DNA of 64,000 nucleotides from Fremontodendron californicum (lineage: Eukaryota > Streptophyta > Magnoliopsida > Malvales > Malvaceae), in the NCBI GenBank assembly GCA_030761205.1, contig JAULJL010000028.1, positions 22,325,516 to 22,389,515 on the forward strand, written 5' to 3'. The translations under genes were made by a program, and so were the position numbers. The notes under the pieces were generated by a model. It was not told the origin of the DNA. It ran no database searches and saw only the letters and a program-made list of their open reading frames with translations. Shown here in pieces: positions 44,342 to 55,765 of the stretch (positions are counted from its first letter, which is position 1; every line of letters starts with the position of its first letter).

Positions 44342-47300
44342 ATGATTCATCACTTGTAAGGACTGTGAAATCGCCTCCATTGATAGCTGGAACTTATATT
44401 CTGTCGGAAAAATCATTGGTACACCTAAAAAGTACAACAAAAATTGCGGAATGAGAATTATTAATGCAGGGAAAAAAAAAAAAAACTCTAGCTTAAAAAA
44501 TTTGTTTGTGTCTTATGCTTTAAAGGAGATTTAAATTACGATAACATTATATTTTCGATTATGTCATGTTTATTGTAATTACAAATATTAATTTTTTATT
44601 TTTAGCAAAAGAAAAAATATTACAGCTCGAATTTAAGATTAATTTTTACCCAAATTGCACTATACTCTTCTTTTACTTGAACTAAAATATTCAAATGGTG
44701 TTTTTAACTATTCTATTGATATTATCTAGTAAATCTTTAGATTATATTAAATTACTAGTCACGTTGAATGGTTTTTACAATCAAATCTCACTAGTAATTC
44801 ATTTTCTTCCATAATTTTCTAAAGTGCGTTCCATGCACGGCTTGTAACTAACGTCTTTAAAAATTTGACCATTTTCAAATTAATTTAAATAGATGTATTC
44901 TCGGGTTATCAATTTGATAGGATAAATTTAATTTGAATTGGATCAAATCTAAGATAGGTTTTTTATAATTCGGATTAGTTTGATTCAGATTATTATTTAA
45001 ATAAAAAAATTTATTTAAATTTAATTATAAAAATATATTAATATAAATGTAAATATTTTAATAGTAAAACAAAATTTCAAACTTAACCCAATTTAAGCAA
45101 ATAACTTTTTATTATTTAAAGTTTATCCGATTCAATTCAATTTAATTCAATTGGCCGATTCAATTCGAATTATTAACAAAGGTAGGTTATTTTTTTTCAA
45201 AGTTTGTTCTTTAAAATATTTTATTTAATACCTAATTGCATATTTTGTCTTGGCTGGCTGTCTCTCTCGTATAAAGTCTTCTCTATCAATTTCGGTCTCC
45301 AATTGTGATGGATCAATTGTCATAAAGTCTTCTCTCCACCTACTTCCTTTTTATTTCATTTGTTTTTCCTTCTCTTTGCCTTTTAAATTTATTTTTTTTA
45401 ATTTCTTCTCTATCAATTCAAGAGGAAATTTAATGGAAGTAAGTGGAAACAAAATAAAATATTTCTAACCCTTTCTTTATAAACAAATAAAATATAATGA
45501 AACTGTTCATTAAGGTGGGATGACAGCAAATATGTTTGTTAAATTTCTAAGACTTCAATATATATATATATATATATATATATTTTCAGATGAAGCAATG
45601 AATCAAAAATAATTTGCAATTATTTGATGAGATTGAAGGAATAAAATTGATTTATTTCATCTAAAGATGATAGCGGGTCGGATATCTGTTTTTTTTTTGT
45701 AATATCTAAATTCGAATCCATAAATCGGCTTTAAAATTCGAATCCGTTTATTATCCGCAATAAATCCGAATATTACTATCCGAATCTGAATCAAATAACA
45801 GTATCCGTTGGATATCCGAATCCGTTAAATATTCGAATTTAGTAATTAAAAAAATTAAATAAAAAATAATTTTAAATTCAAATAAACAGATAATGAATTT
45901 GGATATCCGAGATATCATATCCGCATCCACTCTAAATCTGTTGCGGATAGTAATTATAATATTCAAATTTTATTCAAATAAAAACAAACAAATCAAATAA
46001 TTATAAATATTCAAATTCAAATTATCTATTGCCATCTCTAATTTCATCCATATATACTGAAGCTCAAGTTGACATTTTGTATCACTAACTTTAAATCTAT
46101 AAAATTTGTGAAAATCTTTAGTTAGAATAAAGAATTTTGATTTAGTTTATGAGTATAAAAAATAAATAAATTAAAATAACAATAAGTTGGGAGTAGTTGC
46201 CAACTTGCCACTTTTGTTTTTATTTTTTTTTTTTCTTTTTCTAGTAGTTGTAGCTTTCTGTTCGCCACAGCTATTTGTTACAGCTGTAGCCTTTTGTACT
46301 TTTGTTTGCCACTTCCAGAAAATGTCAACTAGATATAAATTTCATTTCACATTTCATTTTCTTTTTTTTCTGTTTTATATTAGTATTAATTTTTTTTTTT
46401 TTTGTAAATTTGACATTAGCTCTCATAGATTGAGCAAAAACCGGATTTAGATTTTATATTAATAAATATTTTATGTGTTTAGATGCGGCATGATTCGAAA
46501 TATGGATAAAAAATTATATTTAGATTCAATTTAATTATATAAAATTATTATTTAGGTTTGTCTAAATTTATACATAAAAAAATCAAAATCGATTCCTCAA
46601 TTTTTTTTATTAATAATAGTAAAACAGATCAAATCAAATTTAGACAAAAATATTATATTTAAAGTTTGATTTATTTTTTAAACGAATTTTATTTTTTTAT
46701 TTAAATTTATTTTTAAAATTTAATATTTATATTCAAATATTTTTAAATATGAATAAATTTTAAATTTAAACGAATAATCCTACCTATACATTTTTAATCA
46801 ACCCACTAAAGAGGAAGGCTTTACCTTCCCCAGTTACCTTTCAGGAGCCCCACCAGCAGTATGGAGAGTAAATAACCTTTCTGTTACTTGAAATTTTAAA
46901 ACTCTAACAAAAAACCTCTCTCCATAAATTTTCAATCTTTAAATTAGCACCTTATCTGTATGTTACTGTTTTCTTTCAATATTTGTTTTTTTATTTTCAC
47001 TTTCTTACAACCAAAAAACAATATATTCAACCTTGATTTACCAAACCTGAAATTAGACATCTAGAAAGTTGTTTTTTTTTTTTTTCTTTCTTTTTATGTT
47101 TCACCACCTTTTGACTCTTTGTTGCCTGTTTTATTTATTCATTTTGGTTTCCCATTTATTTAAGAACAATGATAAAAAAGAATATAGGAATATTTCAATA
47201 TCTGAGGTTGTCACCTAGTTAAAACCAGCTTGTCCCTTGTAAGATTTGTGCACTCTATCTGTGTTGAAAATTCAATTGAAACTCTGTCATAGAAGATTTG

Positions 47301-47636
47301 ATTTTCACTCAAGGGGATCCTCTCATCCGGGTTTCTCTCCAAAGGTTCCATCTTTCCATTTCTTTTATTCAGTTCTCTTGGTGGGTTTTTTTTTTTCCTT
47401 TTCATTTCAGCTGCTTTTCTTTCTATCCTGTATAAGAAGCTATATTGGGGCTCCCATGATATATCTTGGTGCCAGCTTTTGCCTTCCTTGTTCAGTTCTC
47501 TTACTTGATTTTTGATTTCTGTTATAGTTTACTAGTAATCTGTAGTTTTTGTAAGAACCCTGGATTTCAGATCCTGTTAAGCACAAAAAGATTCAGCTTT
47601 TTGTGTTCTGTTACTTTCTAAGGATTTTGAAAAAAA
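44342..47636. other. Intergenic region upstream of the HERK1-like gene
   Basis: Largely AT-rich. It holds one repeat at 45665-46040, an (AT)n tract at 45559-45583, and decayed AT-rich repeats near 44890-45190 and 46480-46790. The last ~400 bases before 47637 are the likely HERK1 leader and promoter. No other gene is visible. Confidence 0.55.
45665..46040. repeat. GGATATCCGAATCCG repeat, copy 1
   Basis: Begins AGATGATAGCGGGTCGGATAT and ends TATCTATTGCCATCTCT. The ends are inverted repeats, and the interior has many ATCCGAAT/ATTCGGAT words. A second copy lies at 57912-58360. Confidence 0.65.
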
Positions 47637-50144
47637 ATGGGTTGTAAAGTATTTGAATTGCTTTTCTGGGTTTCTTCGATCTTGTGTTTGGCATGCTTTG
47701 CTAAAGGATTTACACCGGCAGACAATTACCTTATTGATTGTGGATCACCTACTAATACTACAGTGGGTGATCGAGTTTTCATGGCTGATAACTTAGCCTC
47801 AAAACTCCTTTCTGCACCAGAAAATGTTCTTGGAATTGGAAACACTTCAAAAGCTGTTACCTCCTCTGATGATTCCCCACTCTATCAAACGGCAAGAATC
47901 TTTACTGGTGTCTCTAAGTACACAATTCCCATCAGCAAACAAGGAAGACACTGGATTCGCCTTTATTTCTATCCATTTGTTTTTGCTAGTTATAATATGA
48001 GTTTGGCAAAGTTTGCTGTTTCCACAGAAAACCATGTCCTTCTCAGCAGTTTCAGTGTGGAAGCTCCTCTTGTCAAAGAATTTTCTGTTAATGTAACCAC
48101 CAATAGCCTTGCCATCACCTTCAGTCCTTCAGAGAATTCATTTGCTTTTATAAATGCCCTAGAAATTGTTTCAGTCCCTGATGAGCTCATTCCAGATGCT
48201 GCCCATTCTGTTAAATCATCAGTGGGATTCCAAGGCCTGATGTGGCAGGCACTTGAGACAGTTTCTAGGGTGAATATGGGAGGACCTACGGTCTCCTTTG
48301 AGAACGATACCCTTTGGCGAACATGGGTGCCTGATCAGCGTTATCTTGTAGAAAAAAATCTTGCCTTAAGTGTGTCAAATATTAGAGCTGTCAAGTATGT
48401 GGATGGTGGTTCAACACAAGAGATTGCTCCAAATTCTGTCTATGGTACCTGCACCAGGATGAACTCCTTAAATGACCCCACTAGCAACTTCAATGTGACC
48501 TGGGAATTTGATGTGGATCCAGGATTTCAGTACCTTATTAGGTTTCACTTTTGTGATATTGTCAGCAATGCTCTTAACCAGCTGTACTTCAATGTTTTTA
48601 TCGACTCCTCGATGGTTGTTCGGGACCTTGATCTGAGTACTTACTTGGTTAACGTTTTGGCTGCTGCATATTATATGGATTATGTTACAGAGTCAGCTAC
48701 TAGTAATAAGCTTCGAGTAAGCATTGGCCCATCGAGTTTACATGGCACTGACCCGAATGCCATACTAAATGGGCTGGAAATCATGAAAATGAACAATTCT
48801 GATGGCAGCCTTACTGGCTTGGCAACTGTCGATACTTCTGGTTCGAGTTCAAAGAAGAACGTTGGTGTTATAGTCGGTGTGAGCATTGGGGTAGCTTCTG
48901 GAGTGCTGTTGGCAGGAGTTCTCTTAATGTTTTGTAGAAGAAGAAGACGACTGTCACGCCAGGGGCAATCAAAGACATGGGTTCCTTTTTCAATTAATGG
49001 AGGAACTTCTCACACTATGGGGAGCAAATACTCCAAAGGAACAACTGCCAGTCTCAATTCTAATAATAGCTACCACATTCCTTTTCTGGCTGTTCAAGAA
49101 GCCACAGACAACTTCGATGAAAGTCGGGTTATCGGAGTTGGAGGTTTCGGTAAGGTGTACAAGGGAGAACTGAATGATGGTACAAAAGTTGCTGTTAAAA
49201 GGGGAAATCCACTGTCCCAGCAAGGACTTGCTGAGTTCCAGACTGAAATTGAGATGCTATCCCAGTTTCGACACCGCCATTTGGTTTCTTTGATTGGTTA
49301 TTGTGATGAAAAGAATGAGATGATATTGGTTTATGAATATATGGAGAATGGGACACTCAAGAGTCATCTCTACGGCTCAGGTCATCCAAGTTTAAGTTGG
49401 AAACAAAGGCTTGAAATATGCATTGGATCAGCTAGAGGACTCCACTACCTTCATACAAGCTATGCAAAAGCAGTTATTCATCGTGATGTGAAGTCTGCGA
49501 ATATCTTACTTGATGAGAATCTCATGGCCAAAGTTGCTGATTTCGGACTGTCAAAGACAGGTCCTGAACTTGATCAAACCCATGTCAGTACGGCAGTGAA
49601 GGGAAGTTTTGGATACTTGGATCCAGAATATTTCAGAAGGCAACAACTGACAGAGAAATCTGATGTATATTCATTTGGAGTGGTTTTATTCGAAGTTCTT
49701 TGTGCAAGACCAGTAATAGATCCAACTCTTCCAAGGGAAATGGTAAATCTAGCTGAATGGGCAATGAAATGGCAGAAGAGAGGACAGTTGGAACAAATAA
49801 TTGATCCTAATCTCAAAGGAAACATCAGGCCTGATTCTCTTAGGAAGTTTGCAGAAACTGCTGAGAAGTGCTTAGCTGATTTCGGTGTCGACAGGCCCTC
49901 CATGGGAGATGTATTATGGAATCTGGAATATGCTCTTCAACTTCAGGAAGCTATTATTGTTCAAGGCAATCCTGAAGAAAACAGTACAAATATGATTGGA
50001 GAGCTTTCTCCACAAATCAACAATTTCAGCCAGCTTGATCCCATTGTTTCTTCTACTCAGTTTGAGGAGTCAAGTGTGGACGACCTCTCGGGTGTTTCGA
50101 TGAGTAAAGTTTTCTCACAGCTTGTGAAATCTGAAGGCAGGTAG
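47637..50144 (+). CDS. HERK1: Receptor-like kinase HERCULES1 type (CrRLK1L)
   Basis: Plasma-membrane receptor kinase of the CrRLK1L family, which senses cell-wall state and RALF peptides with LLG co-receptors and promotes cell elongation. The single 835-residue frame has no introns, as is usual for this family. A signal peptide covers residues 1-24. Tandem malectin-like domains cover about 27-395 (DNYLIDCGSPTN, GRHWIRLYFYPF, VNMGGP, FHFCDIVS). One membrane helix lies at about 406-431, followed by RRRRR. The kinase domain spans about 480-755: P-loop GVGGFGKVYKG near 499, the catalytic Lys in VAVKRG near 520, HRDVKSAN near 614 and DFGLS near 635. The C-terminus ends VFSQLVKSEGR, as in Arabidopsis HERK1. 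All catalytic motifs are intact. It is assigned to HERK1 rather than THESEUS1 or FERONIA from the ectodomain and tail motifs. Confidence 0.95.
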   Translation: MGCKVFELLFWVSSILCLACFAKGFTPADNYLIDCGSPTNTTVGDRVFMADNLASKLLSAPENVLGIGNTSKAVTSSDDSPLYQTARIFTGVSKYTIPISKQGRHWIRLYFYPFVFASYNMSLAKFAVSTENHVLLSSFSVEAPLVKEFSVNVTTNSLAITFSPSENSFAFINALEIVSVPDELIPDAAHSVKSSVGFQGLMWQALETVSRVNMGGPTVSFENDTLWRTWVPDQRYLVEKNLALSVSNIRAVKYVDGGSTQEIAPNSVYGTCTRMNSLNDPTSNFNVTWEFDVDPGFQYLIRFHFCDIVSNALNQLYFNVFIDSSMVVRDLDLSTYLVNVLAAAYYMDYVTESATSNKLRVSIGPSSLHGTDPNAILNGLEIMKMNNSDGSLTGLATVDTSGSSSKKNVGVIVGVSIGVASGVLLAGVLLMFCRRRRRLSRQGQSKTWVPFSINGGTSHTMGSKYSKGTTASLNSNNSYHIPFLAVQEATDNFDESRVIGVGGFGKVYKGELNDGTKVAVKRGNPLSQQGLAEFQTEIEMLSQFRHRHLVSLIGYCDEKNEMILVYEYMENGTLKSHLYGSGHPSLSWKQRLEICIGSARGLHYLHTSYAKAVIHRDVKSANILLDENLMAKVADFGLSKTGPELDQTHVSTAVKGSFGYLDPEYFRRQQLTEKSDVYSFGVVLFEVLCARPVIDPTLPREMVNLAEWAMKWQKRGQLEQIIDPNLKGNIRPDSLRKFAETAEKCLADFGVDRPSMGDVLWNLEYALQLQEAIIVQGNPEENSTNMIGELSPQINNFSQLDPIVSSTQFEESSVDDLSGVSMSKVFSQLVKSEGR

Positions 50145-50888
50145 GTGACTAAACTTGTATGAGACAGAAAATCCTATGAGTTAAGCTTCTCTTTGACAAA
50201 TGCTTACATGGTTTTCTCTAATCCACCATAGCTTGCCACATCCGAGTAGATAAGCTAGTTTCCTTTATTTTGTTTAAAAAGGTGAAATGGTTCGAATTCC
50301 TTTGTTGTTTTTTCATTGGTAGTATGTCAGTTAGTCATCCTAAACCATGATGTGGTTTCTTTGGTTAGTTATCAAACAAATCAGAGAGAAGCTGGTGCCC
50401 TTACTGCAGAGGTAACTGTTCAAAATCATTTGTGTTCTAAAATGGAATTGCATAAAGTGTTGTGAGCTTTAGGAAATTGACTGAGATGTTGCAATTTAAT
50501 GTTTTTTCATGTAGCTTTGTTTCGGATTTGCAATGCCTATGACTTGATTTGCTATAAGGTGCATTTCGACTTTTGCAAGTGATTTGGGTGTGATTATTTT
50601 CAGATTATTGATTATTTTCTTGATTTTATCCCATTTTTCCTGTCTTGGTGTAATTTTTCACTTTATCATGCTGCATCAACATGAACAAATGAGATAAAAT
50701 TGCTCTACCAGTTTGTTGCTTAAGTGGCCAATGCATGAGTTTTGCTTAAAGCCTCCTGGGTTCTGTTTAAGATTAGGAAAACCCACCTGGGAGTTTCTAA
50801 AAAGGGACACATGCTTATAGATTTATTGGTTAAACCGCCTTTCACCATGGAAAACTTCTGATTTCAAGCAAAAAACTGTACCTTTATC

Positions 50889-51081
50889 CTATTTTACTCA
50901 GACTCGGGTGTGAGTGTCGGATACAATTATGTTTCCGACATCGGTATGTTCAATTTTTTTCTAAGTTTTTCTATGTATTTGGAGGGTCATATCTCCATAT
51001 CCATGTCCGGATATACGTTGGACACGGATGTCGGATATCAATACTTTAAAATAAAAAATGAAGAGTTGGAGCAACATATAG
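50889..51081 (+). mobile_element. hAT-like MITE, copy 14
   Basis: Begins CTATTTTACTCAGACTCGGG and ends GAGCAACATATA, flanked by the perfect 8-bp duplication CCTTTATC (50881-50888 and 51082-51089). It lies about 740 bases after HERK1. Confidence 0.9.
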
Positions 51082-51359
51082 CCTTTATCCACTAACTTTT
51101 GCAAACTAGTAAGCCTAGTTCATTTGCACCCAAAAAACAAGGCACAACTTACATGAGAAGGAAGAGGATTGAGCCAATGGCTTTTGTTTTACTGAAGAAC
51201 AAAGTTGATGCAAATCAATGAGTGAATCATGGAGTCCATGCTTCATTTTTATGAATCTCTTTTGCCTTTGAATCCCATCTAACTTGATTAATTCCATTTC
51301 CAGTTGCTTATGAGTCTGCTTTTAATTTCCCTACTGCAAAGCAGTTCTGCCATTGTATT

Positions 51360-51480
51360 TTGTATAGCATTTTGCAGCTGTCTGATGTTCCCAGTCTACC
51401 TTACATGATTGTAAAAGTCAAAGTACTTGTATAGCATTTTGCAGCTGTCTGATGTTCCCAGTCTACCTTACATGATTGTA
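51360..51480 (+). repeat. 54-bp direct duplication across a foldback MITE end
   Basis: Bases 51360-51413 recur exactly at 51427-51480 (TTGTATAGCATTTTGC…CATGATTGTA). The first copy is outside the foldback element and includes most of its target duplication. The second lies inside the element's left arm, in place of about ten bases present in the sister copy at 37.4 kb. Confidence 0.92.
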
Positions 51481-51985
51481 CTATATCATCTAATGCAAAT
51501 TAGTCTTTTTACTATAAAATTAAGTAATTTAGTCTCTGTACTTTTAAAATTGAAGCAAAAAGGTAAAATCACTAATTAGTGTAATGAAAACTGTTAAAAA
51601 AACTAATTGTCATTTAACCTTGTGTTTATTTGATGATGTGGTATTAATAAAATATATTATTTTAGGTTGACGTGGACAAAATAACAAACTAAGTTGGCAA
51701 AAAATAGTTTGATGAGGCATTCTTTCCAACTTGGTTTGTTATTTTATCCACATCAGCTTAAAATAATATATTTTACTGGTGCCACGTCAGTATTTGACGT
51801 CCACGCAAATAATTAAAAGGTTAAATATAACGTCAACTTTTTTAATAGTTTTCGTTACACTAGTCAATGATTTTACTTTTTTGCTTCAATTTTAAAAGTA
51901 CTTGGACTAAATTATTCAGTTTTATAGTAGATGGACTAATATGCACTAGATGGTATAGTAGAGGGACTTTCTAAATACTTTGACC
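51416..51985. mobile_element. Mutator-like foldback MITE, copy 3, patched
   Basis: 570 bp, starting AGTCAAAGTACTTG and ending CTAAATACTTTGACC. Flanks GATTGTAAA (51407-51415) and GATTTTAAA (51986-51994) form a 9-bp duplication with one mismatch. The interior is a foldback like the copies at 35.6 and 37.4 kb. The left arm carries a 54-bp copy of the outside flank. Confidence 0.85.
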
Positions 51986-52496
51986 GATTTTAAATGATGA
52001 AATTAAGTGGTTGAAGCACAACCACCTTGCAACAAATCTACTTGGCATATAGGTATCCATTCCTACTCTCCAGATATTCAAACCAATTAAACTTATATCA
52101 TGCATAATTTACAACTAACTAAATTATGACAGAAAAATGGAATCTCAAATATTGTTAGATGGAATTACTAAGCAAGCAATGACAATTTTTTTTTCTTTTT
52201 GGCTTTGTTGAAAATAAGTTCTACTTCTTCCTCTTAAACTCATTCTTATACTCAATAATATCTTAACTTTGTTTTTTGTTTTTTTGTTACAAAAGAGACC
52301 GTACTTTGAGAATAGAAAAAAAAAAATTATAGATATTGAGATTCGAATTCAAATTTATTAAATGTAACTTTTTAAAGGTGATTATACAAACTAATTCAGC
52401 TGAGGTTTATTATCCAATAAATGGTCCAATTTGTATATTTGCTACAATCATCTTTTCAGAAAAATTAATTCCACAAAACCTTTTTTAATCCATTAC

Positions 52497-52680
52497 CTAT
52501 ATTATCCAAATTTTTTCATTTTTTTTTAAATATTTGTATCGAACATCTGTATCCGACACATATTCGGATATGAATATGGAGTATGATCCTCTAATTATAT
52601 AAAAAAAATAAAAATAAATTAAATATATCGATATTAAATTCATATCCATATTCAAAATTCGTCCCAAATTCAAATAATAA
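52497..52680 (-). mobile_element. hAT-like MITE, decayed copy
   Basis: Runs from CTATATTATCCAAATTTTTTC to CCAAATTCAAATAATA, with ATCCGACACATATTCGGATAT preserved in the middle. Confidence 0.6.
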
Positions 52681-53916
52681 AATCCTTAATGCACATGCAC
52701 TGTAATTCGCCTTAATTTTTATGGATCCAGCCCAATCTTGGGACTAGAAAATTAGGTTGGAAAATGGGCAAAGTCATGGTGAAAGCCTGCTTGAAACAAG
52801 AGTACATGATTCAGCAGGCAGGGTTTCCCTAGAAAAGAAAGGCTAAGCCATTCGCAATCCATAGATAATTCTTGATAATCAATCTGTTATCTATTCAGTT
52901 AAATTAGAATATATTTATTATATACTAATTGTTTACCTATTTCAATCTACAGCTCTTCACAATAACTTTCAGTTTGCATATAATTCAAGCAACTTTTAAC
53001 TCGACTTTTTAATTCAGTTGGTTTTTACTGTCACTTTTAATATTGATGTCCAAAATGTTTGAGATTCGAATCTCAATATTTGTAATTTTTTTCTCTATCC
53101 TCGAACTACGATCTCCTTTATTAAAAAAAATTTCAGAAGTTAGTAAAAATTCCCAAAAATGGTTAACTAATTATAATAACAATCCAAGTGATGATTTAGC
53201 ATCTAAATCATTAATTGTGAGCCCTAATCACTAATTATTGTTCAGAGTTTAATGGAAAAAAAAATGAAGAAATGATAAACTAATAGAGCAGAAAAACAGA
53301 AATATTTTTATCTGTCTTTTAAAAATCAGAACTTAAATTCATTTGTACATTTTGAAATCTTTAAATACACAAATTCTTAGCATGAGAAATTGCTTGACAG
53401 TTTATTGCTCTTAGTTTTAACTTATCAAGCTTATGACATCTTATTACCGTCAAGATTCGGTGCAATATTTGTTGAAGTAGTGCAGTCTTTATTGAAGATC
53501 ATAAAATGAGCTAATTCAACAATTATTTCCCGGGTATCATTTTCCAATTAAGAACAAAATACAAACATATTAAGAAAATATAAAATTCCATAGTCGATTA
53601 ACCCAAGTAAACTTGCCTTGTAAGTTACATATATACTCTCTTTTGGTCCTTTTTTACACTAAAAATAGTTTTCATGATTGTTTATAGTATGATTGATCCT
53701 CAAACCTCTTTTTGGCTTTCTTTTCTTTTGGATTACTTCTTCTATATACTCATGATGCTTCCAAACTGGTGGTGACACTTTCTTCCCATCCCTTTCAAGA
53801 GATGAACGAATGAAAGAAACATAGAAAAGTTAGGCATTTAAAAGCTAAAGCCATGTGAGAATTCCCCCCAAAATCTTTGGCCTCAACTTTCCACCCACCT
53901 CCACCTCCACCATGAC

Positions 53917-54205
53917 CTGTCCACGGTCGGATAACCCGCCCGGTTTGGTAGGCTCGGTTCGTATTGGACCAGGTTTAGATAAAGTATTTTGTAATTTGGG
54001 CCTACCCGATTTACTATTTATTAAATAAAAAATAATTTTTTATTTAAATTTAATTATAATATATATAAAAATATATTTTTTATAATATTTTTGAATAATG
54101 AAATAGACTTATACGGCCCGGCCCGATCCGGATGTACTTGGATAAGGAAAAAATAAAATTTTCGAACTGCGATCCGGCCCAGCCCATGGACAAGTCTACT
54201 TCACC
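53917..54205. mobile_element. Unclassified DNA element with GACCTGTCCA ends
   Basis: The left end reads GACCTGTCCACGGTCGG. The right end, inverted, reads GACTTGTCCATGGGC. CCACCATG occurs on both sides. The AT-rich core and GC-rich ends resemble the element at 31105-31642. Confidence 0.5.
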
Positions 54206-54577
54206 ACCATGTCTATCTTTTATTTCACAAATTTGCTCCTCTTTTAAGAGTTAAGATTTTCTATGACTTTAGACGTTTGGGTTTTAATTAAAATTTAATT
54301 CCACATCAAAGTTCATGCATGCCCAACAAGTTTTTATCTTGTATATTCTTATTTTGTTTTTGCATACATGAAACAAGAAATTGAACTAGCTGTATATGTT
54401 TCTGCCGGCTGCAAATGTGATCAGAGATAGACTTGGAACTTTCAATAGCTAAGAGTTTTCTAAGGTGAAAATGGATACATTTTACATATGGTGATTTCTT
54501 TTCAACCAAATTTATTAGTTTTAAAGCCATTCCTTGATAATGCTCTCTCACTTTAACCATTAACATTTCATGAATGT

Positions 54578-54756
54578 TTATGTTGCTCTGATTCTTATTT
54601 TTCTTGAAGTATCTATATCCGACATTCGTGTCCGATATATATCCGGACATGGGTATGAGGATATGATCCTCCAAAAACCCTCAAAATACATGAAAATCTT
54701 AGAAAAATTTGAACATATCCGTGTCCGACACTCAAATCCGAGTCCGAGTAACATAG
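54578..54756 (-). mobile_element. hAT-like MITE, copy 15
   Basis: Begins TTATGTTGCTCTGATTC and ends GAGTAACATAG. Flanks ATGAATGT and ATGAATAT match at 7 of 8 bases. It lies about 150 bases past the stop codon of the minus-strand gene at 54907. Confidence 0.88.
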
Positions 54757-54906
54757 ATGAATATCATCACTCCATATCTATTAACAAAGAAAAATAACAA
54801 AGAGGGAAGAAAAAAAAGGCATCAAATAAATAAAAACTTAATGCTATATATTAGAAAGTTATTTAGAAACAAAAAGAAAAAGGAAGCCCTGATGGCTGAA
54901 AATGGT

Positions 54907-55320
54907 TCAATATCCATGATCAGCCACATCAACCTTGGTGGTGCAAGATAACAGCCTGCGAAACATGGCAAACATTTTGTTTTTCTTCTTGGCAGCAGTT
55001 TTGGACTTCTTTTTTCTTCTAGGACTCTTCCCGCCGGCCTTTTCCTTCTTAACTCTGCCAAAACATTTTGTTTTTTCAAGCGGCTCATCAGTTTCATTCC
55101 TATGAAACGTATAGCTCCTTAGGTACATTTGCCTGCATGAAATGCTATCAACAACGGTGGAATGTGCACGGCCGCCGCCGCCCCTGCTGCGCCCGTCAGA
55201 GCAGCTCAGTGACCTGACAAACTCAGCATCTGATTCCGGCCATTTATAGAGGTTCACGAAGGTTGGCCTGACTGGGACCCTAGTGTCATTGATGCAGTTT
55301 GAGATACAAGTTGAAGCCAT
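54907..55320 (-). CDS. Small basic plant protein, function unknown
   Basis: A 137-residue frame starting MASTCISNCIND. Visible features are a VNLYKWPESDAEFVRSLS segment, a Gly/Arg-rich stretch (DGRSRGGGGRAHS), a SCRQMYLRSYTFHR motif, a CFGRVKKEK motif, and a lysine-rich run (RRKKKSKTAAKKKNK) that could be a nuclear localisation signal. The tail reads MFAMFRRLLSCTTKVD. There is no signal peptide or membrane segment. The KWPESDAEF and CRQMYLRSYTF motifs look like conserved blocks of a plant-specific family, but I cannot name it. The frame is open 74 codons further upstream; I chose ATG 55320 because the extra peptide is low in coding character. No introns are needed. Confidence 0.7.
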   Translation of the reverse strand: MASTCISNCINDTRVPVRPTFVNLYKWPESDAEFVRSLSCSDGRSRGGGGRAHSTVVDSISCRQMYLRSYTFHRNETDEPLEKTKCFGRVKKEKAGGKSPRRKKKSKTAAKKKNKMFAMFRRLLSCTTKVDVADHGY

Positions 55321-55626
55321 TTGTTTTAGGGGGTCAGGGTTCAGATTTTCAAATGATAAATACGGGTTTTGCTTACTGGCTTCCGGTTTATAGAAAGAAT
55401 GAAAGACTGCTTCAAATGAAAGATAATAAAGAGAGATTGAGAGAGAAATAAAGGGGAGAAGCTTTCCTATTAGGGGGTTTATGCAGTGTTTTTTGTGAGA
55501 AAAATATAATGATTTGGCATCATTTGATGAGTGTATATGCATGAAGAAAACAAGTTTTCATTTTGGGTCCATGTAATTTATTCATTTCTATATATTTCTG
55601 TTAGGGTCCATGCTGATAAATCCACT

Positions 55627-55765
55627 GTTAAAAAATCGGATCGGATCGATCGAACGACAGTGGTTTGTTTGATCCGATGCATATCATTGAATCGTCAATT
55701 ATTTGAATCGATAAAAAACCTGTTGAACCGATAAAAAACCGAAAAAAACCCGGAAAAAAAATCGA
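55627..55765. repeat. Partial copy of the 43976-44341 repeat
   Basis: Shares GATCGATCGAAC/TTTGATCCGATGCAT words and ATCGATAAAAAACC repeats with the longer copy. Confidence 0.4.

Larger units (their letters stand above)
51995..54577. other. Gene-free tract
   Basis: No coding signal. It contains a decayed hAT-like MITE at 52497-52680 and a GC-ended element near 53917-54205. Confidence 0.55.

Noticed and set aside
54907..55542. Longer 211-codon version of the small basic protein
   Set aside because: The extra 74 N-terminal residues are low in coding character and overlap what looks like leader sequence. ATG 55320 is the better start.
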